Shown piece by piece: positions 1 to 8,404 of a stretch of DNA of 29,947 nucleotides. The notes below the pieces were generated by a model, which worked only from the letters and a program-made list of their open reading frames with translations, ran no database searches and had not been told where the DNA came from. This stretch comes from Nitrospirota bacterium (GTDB taxonomy: Bacteria; Nitrospirota_A; Leptospirillia; Leptospirillales; Leptospirillaceae). Position numbers and translations under genes: made by a program. Within the stretch, counting starts at the first letter, position 1. Each line of letters opens with the position of its first letter. The stretch is from the NCBI GenBank assembly GCA_021838765.1, contig JAKCCY010000023.1:1-29947 (forward strand), read 5' to 3'.

Positions 1-295
1 GATCAAAAAAAATATTTTTTTTAGGCATATTTTTTGCTCATGGCTTGTTAGTCTTTGACGCAGTTTCCCTAGCATGGGGCACCTGAAACAAAGATCCAGA
101 CCACCTTGTCGAAACGATGACGTTTCGACAAGGTACATTTCTCACCGAAGAGATATTCTCCAAATTTTCTCACACAGATAAAGCTTGGGATCCATTCAAA
201 AATAAAATGAATGGTGAGCCTCCACTGTTTTGCCTTTTTTTATAAAAAAAATTGGAAATTCTCTGTCAACTTTTATCGGAAACTCTGGAGGAACA
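1..295. other. Upstream region of the porin gene
   Basis: No gene is seen in these 295 bases. They hold AT-rich runs near position 5-22, a perfect 14-bp inverted repeat (103-134) and a smaller 7-bp inverted repeat CCATTCA/TGAATGG at 192-198 and 208-214. No convincing sigma-70 or sigma-54 promoter could be fixed. The region probably carries the promoter and control sites of the porin-permease genes. Confidence 0.5.
103..134. repeat. Perfect 14-bp inverted repeat with ATGA loop
   Basis: ACCTTGTCGAAACG (103-116) and CGTTTCGACAAGGT (121-134) are exact reverse complements separated by 4 nt. No T-run follows, so it does not look like a standard intrinsic terminator. It could be a terminator of an upstream gene, a regulator binding site or an RNA hairpin in the porin leader. 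Confidence 0.7.
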
Positions 296-1510
296 ATGTT
301 AAACAAACCTTTCTACAGGTTTTTGATGGCGCTGTGTGTCGGTACCTGTTGTTTATTTTTTGGAGAAGAAAAGGCTTTTTCCGTTCAGTTTGGCGACCAG
401 AACATAACCGTCAACGGGTACCTTGATCCAACCTTTACCTATAATAATGATCTGGGTCAGGCCACTTTGGATTTTCTGAATCCCACACCCAGATATACCT
501 ATCTGAACAGCACATTTGGCGACGCATTGGTCCATGTTCTCGACACATTCAAAAACGGCTCCATTCTGGAAGTTCGACTGATGCCAACCAAAGCGTATGG
601 TGGCCCCTATACTTCTTCCCCAAACTTCGATGTATACAACATCGTCGATACGGCAAAGTTCACCATTCCAACAAGTTCCACAACTTCATTTTTTGTTGGG
701 AAACAGCCGGCGTGGGATGGATTCGAGTGCAAATATGCCGACTGCATGTACACGATCACACATTCTCTCCTGTTCAACTTCAGTGAGCCTGGGTATTTCA
801 CCGGTGCCGGCGTGGAATATACGAAGGGAATGTTCGATCTAAAAGCCCAACTTGCAGACCAAATGAATTCGGGAAACAACTCTCCGGGAATGAATACGTG
901 GGCAGGAGTTTATCGATTTTCGTTCGCACTAACTCCTGAATGGTCCGTAGGTGTTTTCGGGATGGTTGGAGAAAATCCCACCTATGGATCCTATGCGGGC
1001 ACCACTCCTTATGCTTCAAGCCTGAGAACGTTTAATGACTTTGACTGGAGCTACAAGAGCGGCAAGCTTGTTTTTGGTGGACAGTTTGATTATGGCTCCC
1101 AGGCCAATGCGGCATACAACGGGAGCACCGCTACATGGTATGGAGCCATGGCTCTTGTCAACTACCGTTTTACCAATCTGGTTGGCGGAACCCTAAGGGC
1201 AGACTACTTCAATGACTCGGCCAACGGAGGTGGTGGTGGAAACGTTTATCCTCCCTTGGCTGCGGGAGGTGTTTCAGGGTACTCGGCCAATGGCATCAAC
1301 GGACTGGGGTTTAATCCTTCCAACCCGCTTGTTGGCGCTATTCGCGAGTCCGTCACCGGGGACCTTCTTTTCTATCCTTACTCAAATTCAATCATCAAAG
1401 CAGAATACAGACATGATTTTGCCAATTTCAGCGCTTTTGGAAATTATGCAAACGTTCTTGAATATAACAACAACAACACCGTTGCGATCCAATATATCTT
1501 CTTGTTCTAA
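296..1510 (+). CDS. Outer-membrane porin, OmpL-like beta-barrel
   Basis: This is a predicted 404-aa outer-membrane beta-barrel protein. The start at 296 is chosen because GGAGG lies 5-9 nt upstream and because it gives a clean signal peptide (basic MLNKPFYR, then a hydrophobic stretch, cleavage probably near KAFS). An in-frame start at 230 would add 22 residues before the signal and has no ribosome site. The body is rich in aromatic, Gly, Asn and Thr residues with alternating patterns, and the protein ends in ...YIFLF, a terminal Phe typical of barrel proteins. The closest family type is the OmpL-like porin (beta-barrel porin-2). Its position next to a permease and amidases recalls FmdC, the amide/urea porin of the Methylophilus fmd cluster. 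Substrate specificity is inferred from context. Confidence 0.8.
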   Translation: MLNKPFYRFLMALCVGTCCLFFGEEKAFSVQFGDQNITVNGYLDPTFTYNNDLGQATLDFLNPTPRYTYLNSTFGDALVHVLDTFKNGSILEVRLMPTKAYGGPYTSSPNFDVYNIVDTAKFTIPTSSTTSFFVGKQPAWDGFECKYADCMYTITHSLLFNFSEPGYFTGAGVEYTKGMFDLKAQLADQMNSGNNSPGMNTWAGVYRFSFALTPEWSVGVFGMVGENPTYGSYAGTTPYASSLRTFNDFDWSYKSGKLVFGGQFDYGSQANAAYNGSTATWYGAMALVNYRFTNLVGGTLRADYFNDSANGGGGGNVYPPLAAGGVSGYSANGINGLGFNPSNPLVGAIRESVTGDLLFYPYSNSIIKAEYRHDFANFSAFGNYANVLEYNNNNTVAIQYIFLF

Positions 1511-1562
1511 AACATGGGAACTCTCATCAGTATGAATAGTTGCAGTTTTTCTGGAGGAACAG

Positions 1563-3248
1563 ATGGAACCAGTTAAAAATATCAACATACCCACTATAAA
1601 AGAGCGACAAAAAAGAGTTTACGGGAATTGGGTCAACAACCCGGTCTTGGAAGACTACGCATTGAGGTATGCGCCAAGATCTTTTCGAAACTGGTCAATT
1701 TTTTCAGTTGCAAGTGCCGCCCTTGGCGGAATTGCATACTTGGCCGACTTTGCCATTGGTGGATCCATCACGATCAGTTCAGGGTTCAGCAATGCTTTCT
1801 GGGCCATCATAACAGGGGCAATCATTATTTTTTTGACGGGATTGCCGATTGCCTATTATTCGTCAAAATATAATGTCGACATGGATTTACTTACAAGAGG
1901 GGCTGGTTTCGGCTATTTGGGATCGACCATCACTTCCCTGGTTTACGCTTCATTTACCTTTATATTTTTTGCTCTGGAAGGGTCGATCATGGCCCAGGCA
2001 TTCAAGTTGTATTTTGGAATGCCTTTATCTGTCGGATATGCCGTGTCCTCCCTCATCATTATTCCCTTGGTGGTTTTTGGAATGACGCTCCTGTCCCGTC
2101 TTCAAGTCTGGACTCAGCCTTTGTGGTTGACCCTGATGGTCGCGCCCTTTCTGTTTTTGATAGACAAAAACCCGAATGCTCTATCTGCCTGGACCCATTT
2201 TGGAGGAACTGCGGTCACTGGAAGCGCGTTCAACCCCATTCTCTACGGTACTGCCACAGGCGTTGCGTTGTCCTTGATTGCGCAGATAGGGGAACAGGTA
2301 GACTATCTTCGCTTCATGCCCGACCAGACGAAATCCAATTCAAATGCCTGGTGGTTTGCTGTCTTGCTGGCCGGCCCCGGATGGGTCTTCATCGGAGCAC
2401 TCAAACAATTGGGTGGATCCTTTTTCACCTCTTTCAATGCACTGCATGGCACGCCGATGGCGACATCAAACGAACCTATTCAGATGTACGTCAATGGCTT
2501 TGCAAACATGTTTGTGCATCACTGGATCATCATTTTCCTTGCAACATTTTTTGTTGTTCTTTCACAGATCAAAATCAATGTGACCAATGCCTATTCTGGT
2601 TCACTTTCATGGTCCAACTTTTTTTCCCGTATCGCTCACCTTCATCCAGGGAGGGTTGTCTGGATTTTTTTTAACGTAGGAATCTCTTTGTTCCTGATGG
2701 AAATGGGCGTTTTTGACCTTTTGCTGAAAGTTCTGGGATTCTATTCCAATGTTGCTATCGCCTGGATTGGAGCGATTGTGGCGGATTTGGTCATCAACAA
2801 GCCTATCCTGAAGCTAAGCCCATCCTACATCGAATTCAAAAGAGCTCATTTGTACAACATTAATCCAGTCGGATTTGGATCCATGATAATTGCATCCATT
2901 GTTTCGATAATGGCTTTTTTTGGTCTATTCGGTGTCTACATGCAAGCCTTTTCAACATTCATTGCGTTGGGCTTGGCCTTTGTTCTGTCCCCCATTATCG
3001 CAATCGCTACAAAAGGAAAGTACTACATCGCGAGAGAGAATACTCACTACCATGCCGGAACTCACCACGACACAGTAAACTGCACAGTTTGTTCCTACGA
3101 ATACGAAAAAGAAGACATGGCGTTCTGCCCTTTCCATGAAGGACCTATCTGTTCACTATGCTGCAGCCTGGATAGTAAATGCGGTGATATATGCAAAACA
3201 ATGACTAATTCTGAAAAAATCCTGATTATGCCTAAGAAAATAGCTTAA
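1563..3248 (+). CDS. NCS1-family (cytosine/allantoin-type) permease with cysteine-rich tail
   Basis: This 561-aa inner-membrane transporter starts 53 nt after the porin stop behind a strong CTGGAGGAAC ribosome site. Residues about 45-480 form about 12 hydrophobic segments with NCS1 features: a basic N-terminus with NPVLEDYALRYAPRSFRNWS, then GSAFNPILYG and a conserved QIGEQVDYLRFMP stretch in the middle. NCS1 members carry purines, pyrimidines, allantoin or hydantoins; here the neighbours suggest an amide- or urea-like nitrogen compound. The C-terminal 78 residues are unusual: after TM12 come eight cysteines (about C507, C510, C522, C530, C533, C534, C540, C544), including CTVC and CSLCC, plus several His, which looks like a metal-binding domain. 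From memory, similar Cys motifs occur in NCS1-like sensor kinases; here no kinase follows. Confidence 0.85.
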   Translation: MEPVKNINIPTIKERQKRVYGNWVNNPVLEDYALRYAPRSFRNWSIFSVASAALGGIAYLADFAIGGSITISSGFSNAFWAIITGAIIIFLTGLPIAYYSSKYNVDMDLLTRGAGFGYLGSTITSLVYASFTFIFFALEGSIMAQAFKLYFGMPLSVGYAVSSLIIIPLVVFGMTLLSRLQVWTQPLWLTLMVAPFLFLIDKNPNALSAWTHFGGTAVTGSAFNPILYGTATGVALSLIAQIGEQVDYLRFMPDQTKSNSNAWWFAVLLAGPGWVFIGALKQLGGSFFTSFNALHGTPMATSNEPIQMYVNGFANMFVHHWIIIFLATFFVVLSQIKINVTNAYSGSLSWSNFFSRIAHLHPGRVVWIFFNVGISLFLMEMGVFDLLLKVLGFYSNVAIAWIGAIVADLVINKPILKLSPSYIEFKRAHLYNINPVGFGSMIIASIVSIMAFFGLFGVYMQAFSTFIALGLAFVLSPIIAIATKGKYYIARENTHYHAGTHHDTVNCTVCSYEYEKEDMAFCPFHEGPICSLCCSLDSKCGDICKTMTNSEKILIMPKKIA

Positions 3249-3269
3249 GTTTATATTGCGACCGTGTAC

Positions 3270-3305
3270 GATCAAACAGGCAGAAGTTTTTCTGCTTGTT
3301 TGATC
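3270..3305 (+). other. Hairpin between permease and fmdB
   Basis: A 16-bp stem (3270-3285 with 3290-3305, one G-T pair) closes a GTTT tetraloop. The stem is GATCAAACAGGCAGAA paired to TTCTGCTTGTTTGATC. There is no U-run after it (CCATTGG follows), so it may be a processing or attenuation hairpin rather than a full terminator, separating expression of transport genes from fmdBA. Confidence 0.6.
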
Positions 3306-3350
3306 CATTGGGATAACGATCAAAAGACACTATGAGCCGAGGATAACAGA

Positions 3351-3623
3351 ATGCCGAACTACGAATATTTTTGTACAAACTGTTCATCTTCGATCTTACT
3401 CATTCGTTCCGTTTCACATCGTGACGACGAAGTAACATGTCCCCATTGTCTCCACTCTGGAGAGGGAAGTCGGATATTGACTGCCTGCACTGTCAAAAAA
3501 GGAGGAGATGCCCGGTTTTCCCCACGCAATTTATCGGAACAACTTGCGGGCCCCGGTGTTGTTAGCCCGCAGGGGAATGGCAGAAAAAGTGTTCTGAGCC
3601 ATCAGGGATGCAATTGTCAATAA
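3351..3623 (+). CDS. fmdB: FmdB-family zinc-ribbon protein
   Basis: A 90-aa protein whose N-terminus MPNYEYFC is the hallmark of FmdB (usually MPxYxYxC). Two CxxC knuckles, C8-C11 and C30-C33, form a predicted zinc ribbon, and the tail ends with a CNC motif. In Methylophilus, FmdB was described as a regulator of the formamidase/urea-transport cluster; the biochemical function of the family is not settled. It lies 22 nt upstream of fmdA and probably shares its transcript. The start has a modest ribosome site (CCGAGGA). Confidence 0.85.
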   Translation: MPNYEYFCTNCSSSILLIRSVSHRDDEVTCPHCLHSGEGSRILTACTVKKGGDARFSPRNLSEQLAGPGVVSPQGNGRKSVLSHQGCNCQ

Positions 3624-3645
3624 TCAAAAAAGGAGAATAGATAAA

Positions 3646-4791
3646 ATGGTCCAGAGACTGACAATCAAACCGGGAGTACCTTTATCTGAACAACCCAATG
3701 TTATTGGAATGAACCGCTGGCATCCCTCCATTCCTCCTGTGGCCTCTATAAAACCTGGAGAGGAAATCATTCTGGAGACACTGGACTTTCTTGATGGTCA
3801 AATTGCGAATGACGACAATCCAGAAGATGTGCGAAAGGTTGACCTGACACGAGCGCACCCTTTGACAGGACCTATCTATGTTGAAGGTGCGGAGGTTGGG
3901 GATCTGTTGGTTGTTGATATCCTGGATATTGGATACATCACGCCGTTCGGTTTTTCCGGAATTTTTTCCAAGGAAAACGGAGGGGGATTCCTGACCGATT
4001 ATTTTCCTGATGCCGCAAAAGCGATCTGGGACTTCCACGGAATTTACACAACATCCCGACATATTCCCGGAGTTCGTTTCCCGGGACTGACTCATCCCGG
4101 ACTGATTGGAACAATGCCCTCGATTGAAATGGTTCACGAGTGGAATCGACGTGAAGCCCCGTTGGCTGCAGAGGGGAAAGCCAAACCTCCCTACCCGCCA
4201 ACGGCCTTCCTGGGAGGACTGAAAGGAGACTCATTTGATCAGGCTGCCAAAGAAGCCTGCCGAACGGTACCGCCCCGAGAGCACGGCGGGAACACAGACA
4301 TCAAGAATATTTCTATAGGATCCCGTATTTTTTTTCCTGTCTTCGTGAAAGGTGCCCTGTTTGCAATGGGAGATCTCCACTTCTCCCAAGGTGATGGCGA
4401 GATTTCTTTCTGCGGAGCTATTGAAATGGACGGATACTCTCACCTGCATTTTGATGTCATCAAAGGCGGAATGAAGAAGTATAACCTGAAACAGCCCATT
4501 TTTGTTCCTGGTCCAAATGACCCTCATTTTGAAAAATGGTTGATTTTTGAAGGAATTTCTGTTGAAGACGGAGTCAATTACTACCTAGATGCAACGGTAG
4601 CGTACCGGCGCGCATGCATGAATGCCATCGAATACCTGCAGAACTTCGGATACACGGGGGAACAGGCCTACATGCTTCTTACAGCTGCCCCCGTTGAAGG
4701 AAGGATTGGAGGAATCGTCGACATACCAAACTGTGCTTGTACCGTTGCGATCCCGACTGGAATCTTCGATCAGAATATTTTGCCAACATAG
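3646..4791 (+). CDS. fmdA: Formamidase (acetamidase/formamidase family)
   Basis: This 381-aa cytoplasmic enzyme hydrolyses formamide (and perhaps acetamide) to the acid and ammonia. Family features seen are the LTRAHPLTGPIYVEGAEVGD segment (about residues 67-86), the glycine-rich NGGGFLTDYFP region, the SRHIPGVRFPGL stretch, GGNTDIKN, and the FSQGDGEISFCGAIEMDG segment that carries metal-site and core residues in this family. Length is close to the characterised FmdA (about 400 aa). A good ribosome site (AAAGGAGA) precedes the ATG. It follows fmdB directly and precedes a second, unrelated amidase, so the organism has two enzyme families for short amides. Confidence 0.92.
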   Translation: MVQRLTIKPGVPLSEQPNVIGMNRWHPSIPPVASIKPGEEIILETLDFLDGQIANDDNPEDVRKVDLTRAHPLTGPIYVEGAEVGDLLVVDILDIGYITPFGFSGIFSKENGGGFLTDYFPDAAKAIWDFHGIYTTSRHIPGVRFPGLTHPGLIGTMPSIEMVHEWNRREAPLAAEGKAKPPYPPTAFLGGLKGDSFDQAAKEACRTVPPREHGGNTDIKNISIGSRIFFPVFVKGALFAMGDLHFSQGDGEISFCGAIEMDGYSHLHFDVIKGGMKKYNLKQPIFVPGPNDPHFEKWLIFEGISVEDGVNYYLDATVAYRRACMNAIEYLQNFGYTGEQAYMLLTAAPVEGRIGGIVDIPNCACTVAIPTGIFDQNILPT

Positions 4792-4883
4792 CAGTGATTC
4801 TTCGGGTACGAGATAAAAGATCCAAAAACACTGTGTTCTGATTTTATATTCTGTTTTTTGGACCCTTTTAATGGAGGATCGGC

Positions 4884-5852
4884 ATGCCGGTTGGGACAAT
4901 CAGTTCTTCTCCCGATACCGTGGGAGTCGCAGTTATCAACTATCAGGTTCCGATACTGGAAACCAAAGAGCAGGTCCTGGAAAATTGCCATAAGATGGCT
5001 GCCAATATCTGGGGGATGAAAAGGGGTTATCCAGGCCTCGATTTGATCATCTTTCCGGAATATAGCTGTCAAGGCTTCCATCCGCTGAAATGGAACGAGT
5101 TAACGACAACGATTCCAGGACCAGAAACAGAGATCTGGTCGGAAGCCTGTCGGAAAAACAAGGTATGGGGAGTCTTTTCCATCACAGGAGAGAACAACCC
5201 CGACGGCAATCCATGGAACACCCTGATCATGATCAATGATCAGGGTGAAATTGTCATGAAATATCGAAAAATTTTTCCGTGGGTTCCGATGGAACCCTGG
5301 TCGGCAGGCCATGAAACAATAGTGGTGACAGGACCGAAGGGCATCAGGATTGGCGCCACAATCTGTTACGACGGAAACATTCCTGAAATCGTGCGAGATA
5401 CCGTGATGAAAGGAGCCGAACTGGTTGTCCGCATCCAGGGGTATATGTATCCGGCCAAAGAGCAGCAACGCATGATCTCTCAAGTCAGGGCGTGGGAAAA
5501 CCTGGCGTACTTTGCTGTTTCCAACATGGCAGGACGGGATCTCGTCTATTCCTACTTCGGCCATTCAAATATCGTCAATTTCGACGGTACGGTTCTTGCG
5601 GAATGCTCAACCAGCCCAGGCGAAGCCACTTACGCATTATTGTCAATCTCTGCCATTCGGGATGCTAGGCGCAACTGGACGGCGGAAAACCACCTGTACA
5701 ACCTGCTCCATCGTGGTTATACAGCTGAATCTGGAGGACTCGCCGAATGTCCATTTTCGTTTTACCAGACGTGGGTCAACGATCCGGAAAAGGCCAAATC
5801 GATCACAGAGAATCTCACACGAAACGCAGATGATCCGGAAAAAGCTTTTTAG
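4884..5852 (+). CDS. Aliphatic amidase/formamidase, nitrilase superfamily (AmiE/AmiF type)
   Basis: A 322-aa enzyme that releases ammonia from short aliphatic amides. The Glu-Lys-Cys triad of the nitrilase superfamily is visible: E59 in IIFPEYS, K129 in KYRKIFPW and C161 in TICYDGNIPE. The segments GAELVVRIQGYMYPAKEQQ, YSYFGHSNIV and LAECPFSFYQTWV follow the AmiE/AmiF pattern closely. AmiE and AmiF are about 335-345 aa, so the C-terminus is slightly short. GGAGG at 4873-4877 supports the ATG at 4884. AmiE (acetamide, propionamide) and AmiF (formamide) cannot be separated safely by eye; the Tyr after the catalytic Cys and the FmdA neighbour make formamidase plausible. In Helicobacter, such amidases and urease together supply ammonia for acid resistance. 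Confidence 0.9.
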   Translation: MPVGTISSSPDTVGVAVINYQVPILETKEQVLENCHKMAANIWGMKRGYPGLDLIIFPEYSCQGFHPLKWNELTTTIPGPETEIWSEACRKNKVWGVFSITGENNPDGNPWNTLIMINDQGEIVMKYRKIFPWVPMEPWSAGHETIVVTGPKGIRIGATICYDGNIPEIVRDTVMKGAELVVRIQGYMYPAKEQQRMISQVRAWENLAYFAVSNMAGRDLVYSYFGHSNIVNFDGTVLAECSTSPGEATYALLSISAIRDARRNWTAENHLYNLLHRGYTAESGGLAECPFSFYQTWVNDPEKAKSITENLTRNADDPEKAF

Positions 5853-5897
5853 CGAATATCCGCTCCCTCAAGAGAGCTCTCGGTGCCTTTCTCCATT

Positions 5898-5928
5898 TTG
5901 CCGCATCGTTGAACTCTGATTGCGGCAA
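5898..5928 (+). terminator. Weak hairpin downstream of the amidase gene
   Basis: TTGCCGCA (5898-5905) pairs with TGCGGCAA (5921-5928) around a 15-nt loop, 45 nt after the amidase stop. A run of six T occurs only about 20 nt later (near 5949-5954), so this is at best a weak terminator. It fits with the new promoter that follows. Confidence 0.3.
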
Positions 5929-5985
5929 TGGAAAGGCCCTGTTCCGGATTTTTTACTGATCCAGACAGTATCGAGCCATTCATCC

Positions 5986-6013
5986 TTGATGTTTCTCGAC
6001 CGGACACTATAAT
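5986..6013 (+). promoter_or_regulatory. Sigma-70 promoter for crcB
   Basis: TTGATG (5986-5991) and a perfect TATAAT (6008-6013) are separated by 16 nt and lie 26 nt before the crcB start. The predicted transcript would begin near 6020, leaving a leader of only about 20 nt, which holds the ribosome site. It could drive crcB, DUF190 and the following urease genes. Confidence 0.65.
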
Positions 6014-6038
6014 ACCTGTCCACAAGAGAGGATTTCTC

Positions 6039-6416
6039 ATGTTGCGAACAATGACCATTATCGCTTGTTTCGCTGTTGCAGGCGCATGGGCCCGCTATGG
6101 ACAAACCTTATTGATCCAGAAGATTCTGGGAAAAAATTTTCCCTGGGCAACTCTTTCCATCAATGTTCTGGGTTCTTTCCTTATGGGGTTTCTTTTTTTT
6201 GCTACACTGGAGAGAGTCAGTATCAGTCCAGAGTGGCGTACGGGAATACTGACCGGCGGGTTGGGTGCCTATACGACATTCTCCACTTTTTCGATAGAAT
6301 CCCTGTTGTTGTTTGAAAATGGAGAGCCGGTTAAAGGGTTTCTCTATATGGCCGTATCCCTGCTCCTTTGTTTTTTTGCCGTGCTTTCCGGATCATGGAT
6401 TTCCCGCAACCTGTGA
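6039..6416 (+). CDS. crcB: Fluoride ion channel CrcB/FluC
   Basis: A 125-aa inner-membrane protein with four hydrophobic segments that exports fluoride as a dimeric channel. Diagnostic motifs are GAWARYG (15-21), the INVLGSFLMG stretch (41-50) with the conserved Asn, and GAYTTFSTFS (76-85), the Phe-box region. ATG 6039 is chosen because AGAGAGG lies at the right spacing and the protein then matches the usual family length; a longer reading from 5928 would run through the promoter. A protonated-fluoride load is expected in acidic habitats, but this is context inference. It is followed 7 nt later by DUF190, a frequent partner of crcB. Confidence 0.92.
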   Translation: MLRTMTIIACFAVAGAWARYGQTLLIQKILGKNFPWATLSINVLGSFLMGFLFFATLERVSISPEWRTGILTGGLGAYTTFSTFSIESLLLFENGEPVKGFLYMAVSLLLCFFAVLSGSWISRNL

Positions 6417-6423
6417 GGTCCTC

Positions 6424-6753
6424 ATGCATGAAGTCGTTTTTGTCCGTATTTATATCAAAGAAGGCGATAAGGATCAGGGCCATGACTTGATGAGAGAAGT
6501 ATTCAAATTGCTTCATGATCAACACAAGGTGCACGGTGTTACGGTATTTCGTGGCATTGCCGGGTTCGGCAGTCATGGTGTCCACTTCGCCGATGACCTG
6601 TTCCGCGTCAATGTCCAATTGCCTTTGGTCATTGAATTCTTCGACGAACCCGCAGTGATTGACGCTCTGTTTCCATCCATTCTCCGTATGGTTTCAGGCG
6701 ATCATATTGTGAGATGGAAAGCGGAGTGTCTTGCAGATTTTGGAACAAAATGA
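6424..6753 (+). CDS. DUF190 family protein
   Basis: A 109-aa cytoplasmic protein with the DUF190 pattern: an N-terminal beta strand (VVFVRIYIKEGDK), a helix, the GVTVFRGIAGFGSHG motif, then a strand (LPLVIEFFDE) and a terminal helix. The fold is related to PII signal proteins, and many genomes place the gene beside crcB, suggesting a role in controlling or supporting the channel; the function is not proven. ATG 6424 is 7 nt after the crcB stop, so the two are probably co-translated. Confidence 0.85.
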   Translation: MHEVVFVRIYIKEGDKDQGHDLMREVFKLLHDQHKVHGVTVFRGIAGFGSHGVHFADDLFRVNVQLPLVIEFFDEPAVIDALFPSILRMVSGDHIVRWKAECLADFGTK

Positions 6754-6766
6754 GCAGGTCATCTAA

Positions 6767-7660
6767 TTGCTGATCGGTGGAAATGCGAAGTTTCTGAAAG
6801 ATGCCTGCCCCGAAGATGCGACATCTCCAGGATCATCTCCCTGGAAAGGACAGCTCGAGTTGTCCTTTCGTCGACGGAATCGGGAAACGTGCATCTCTCA
6901 CAGCTATGCCCGCGCACCTCTTGCCATGCAAAGTCCTTTTTATCCTGAAGGCCGGGAAGTCTGCCATTGTATTGTCTTGAACCCTCCGGGCGGGATTGCA
7001 GGGGATGATATTCTGGAAATCGACTTAAATCTGGATGCCGGGGCAAAAGTCCTGATGACGACACCATCGTCGGGAAAGCTCTACAGAACCAAGGGAGTGG
7101 AGTCTCGCCAAACGATCCACATCCACATAGGTGAAGGGGCTTCTCTCGAGTGGTTGCCACAGGGAACGATCGTTTTTGACGGAGCGCTTGCCTCTCAGGA
7201 GATGAAGGTTCTCCTTGAACCTGGAGCGACATTCATGTTCTGGGATATGACCCGCTTTGGGCGTACCCACCGGGGGGAGCGATTTCAAAGAGGAATCTGG
7301 CGGTCCAGCACAGAGGTTTGGCAGGGGGAGGTTCCCCTCTGGGTTGACCGACAGAAACTTGAGGGGGGGACGCGTCTTCTCGATAGCCCCTATGGACTCT
7401 CTGGGCAGTCTGTCATCGGACAAATGGTGTTGCTGGGACAAGAGGTTTCTCCCAGCCTTATCGATCAGGTCAGGTCTACCTGGAATCCGGAAGAAAATCA
7501 GGGAGAAGCAGGTGTGACCCGACTTCAATCAGGTCTATTGTGCCGTTATAGGGGATCTTCTACTATAGAAGCTCATCGATGGTTTACTGTTGTTTGGGCT
7601 TTGTTACGCCCGGTCTTTTTGGAAAGAGAAATATGCCCGCCAAGAATCTGGAACACATAG
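6767..7660 (+). CDS. ureD: Urease accessory protein UreD (UreH)
   Basis: UreD is the scaffold of the nickel-insertion complex UreD-UreF-UreG that binds apo-urease. The 297-aa product shows SPFYPEG (57-62), NPPGGIAGDD (72-81), LMTTPSSGKLYRT (96-107) and RFGRTHRGERF, all in the expected order. The start is a TTG at 6767, 13 nt after the DUF190 stop, with a weak AGCAGG site; no in-frame ATG lies early enough, so the first 20 residues are uncertain. It heads the urease operon ureDABCE and ends 9 nt before ureA. Confidence 0.88.
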   Translation: MLIGGNAKFLKDACPEDATSPGSSPWKGQLELSFRRRNRETCISHSYARAPLAMQSPFYPEGREVCHCIVLNPPGGIAGDDILEIDLNLDAGAKVLMTTPSSGKLYRTKGVESRQTIHIHIGEGASLEWLPQGTIVFDGALASQEMKVLLEPGATFMFWDMTRFGRTHRGERFQRGIWRSSTEVWQGEVPLWVDRQKLEGGTRLLDSPYGLSGQSVIGQMVLLGQEVSPSLIDQVRSTWNPEENQGEAGVTRLQSGLLCRYRGSSTIEAHRWFTVVWALLRPVFLEREICPPRIWNT

Positions 7661-7669
7661 GAGTGGTAC

Positions 7670-7972
7670 ATGCACCTTTCTCCACAGGAAAGAGACAAGC
7701 TATTGATCTTTACAGCAGCATTGGTCGCTGAAAGAAGAAAAAACCGGGGTCTAAAACTTAATTACCCAGAATCTGTCGCATATATCTCTGCAGCGATCAT
7801 GGAGGGAGCAAGGGACGGAAAGAGTGTCAGTGAGTTGATGAGCGATGGAGCCACCATTCTGGGAAGAGACGATGTCATGGAAGGAATCCCCGAAATGATC
7901 ACAGAAATACAAGTTGAGGCGACATTCATGGATGGGACGAAGCTGGTCACGGTGCACCACCCCATCCGTTGA
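7670..7972 (+). CDS. ureA: Urease subunit gamma
   Basis: A full-length 100-aa gamma subunit of the nickel urease, starting [14 protein letters not shown] and containing the conserved [14 protein letters not shown] and VMEGIPEMI segments, with [10 protein letters not shown] at the end. It packs around the UreC active-site subunit. A GGAG site precedes the ATG. Confidence 0.96.
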   Translation: MHLSPQERDKLLIFTAALVAERRKNRGLKLNYPESVAYISAAIMEGARDGKSVSELMSDGATILGRDDVMEGIPEMITEIQVEATFMDGTKLVTVHHPIR

Positions 7973-8032
7973 GACGGCCGGACAATCTGGTTCGTTTGCC
8001 ATGACAGCGATTTTCTGCCCGAACAAACCTTT

Positions 8033-8060
8033 TGATTGATAAGTAAGTTCTGATTGATAA
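8033..8060 (+). repeat. Two 10-bp direct repeats between ureA and ureB
   Basis: TGATTGATAA occurs at 8033-8042 and again at 8051-8060, 18 nt apart, in the 114-nt gap between ureA and ureB. The gap is longer than usual for these two genes. A regulator site or a duplication scar are possible. Confidence 0.6.
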
Positions 8061-8086
8061 CTTCATGGATGGTTGGAGGGATTCAG

Positions 8087-8404
8087 ATGATTCCTGGAGA
8101 GCTTTTTCCTGGAGAAGAACCAATCGAGATGAATCAGGGACGGGAAAGTGTCTCCATCCGGGTTCTGAATACCGGAGACCGTCCTGTTCAGGTCGGATCT
8201 CATTACCATTTTTACGAAGTGAACGATGCCTTGGTCTTTGATCGAAAAATTGCCTTGGGAAAAAGGCTCGATGTTCTGCCGGGAACTTCGATTCGATTCG
8301 AACCGGGAGAGGAACGCTTTGTCCGAATCATTTCCATTCTCGGAAAGCGGGAAATCTACGGATTCAATGCCAGGATAAACGGTCCATTGGAGAAAACCCC
8401 GTGA
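8087..8404 (+). CDS. ureB: Urease subunit beta
   Basis: A 105-aa beta subunit with the standard start MIPGEL and the conserved [15 protein letters not shown] segment and [14 protein letters not shown] 8087 is chosen over a TTG at 8054 because GGAGGG (8075-8080) is ideally placed and UreB proteins begin MIPGE. Its end overlaps the ureC GTG start by 4 nt (GTGA), implying coupled translation. Confidence 0.96.
   Translation: MIPGELFPGEEPIEMNQGRESVSIRVLNTGDRPVQVGSHYHFYEVNDALVFDRKIALGKRLDVLPGTSIRFEPGEERFVRIISILGKREIYGFNARINGPLEKTP

Noticed and set aside
5853..6038. Fluoride (crcB) riboswitch upstream of crcB
   Set aside because: The conserved riboswitch core was not found, and the strong promoter at 5986-6013 leaves only about 20 nt of leader.
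8054..8086. Upstream TTG start for ureB
   Set aside because: The ATG at 8087 has an ideal ribosome site and gives the standard MIPGEL N-terminus.
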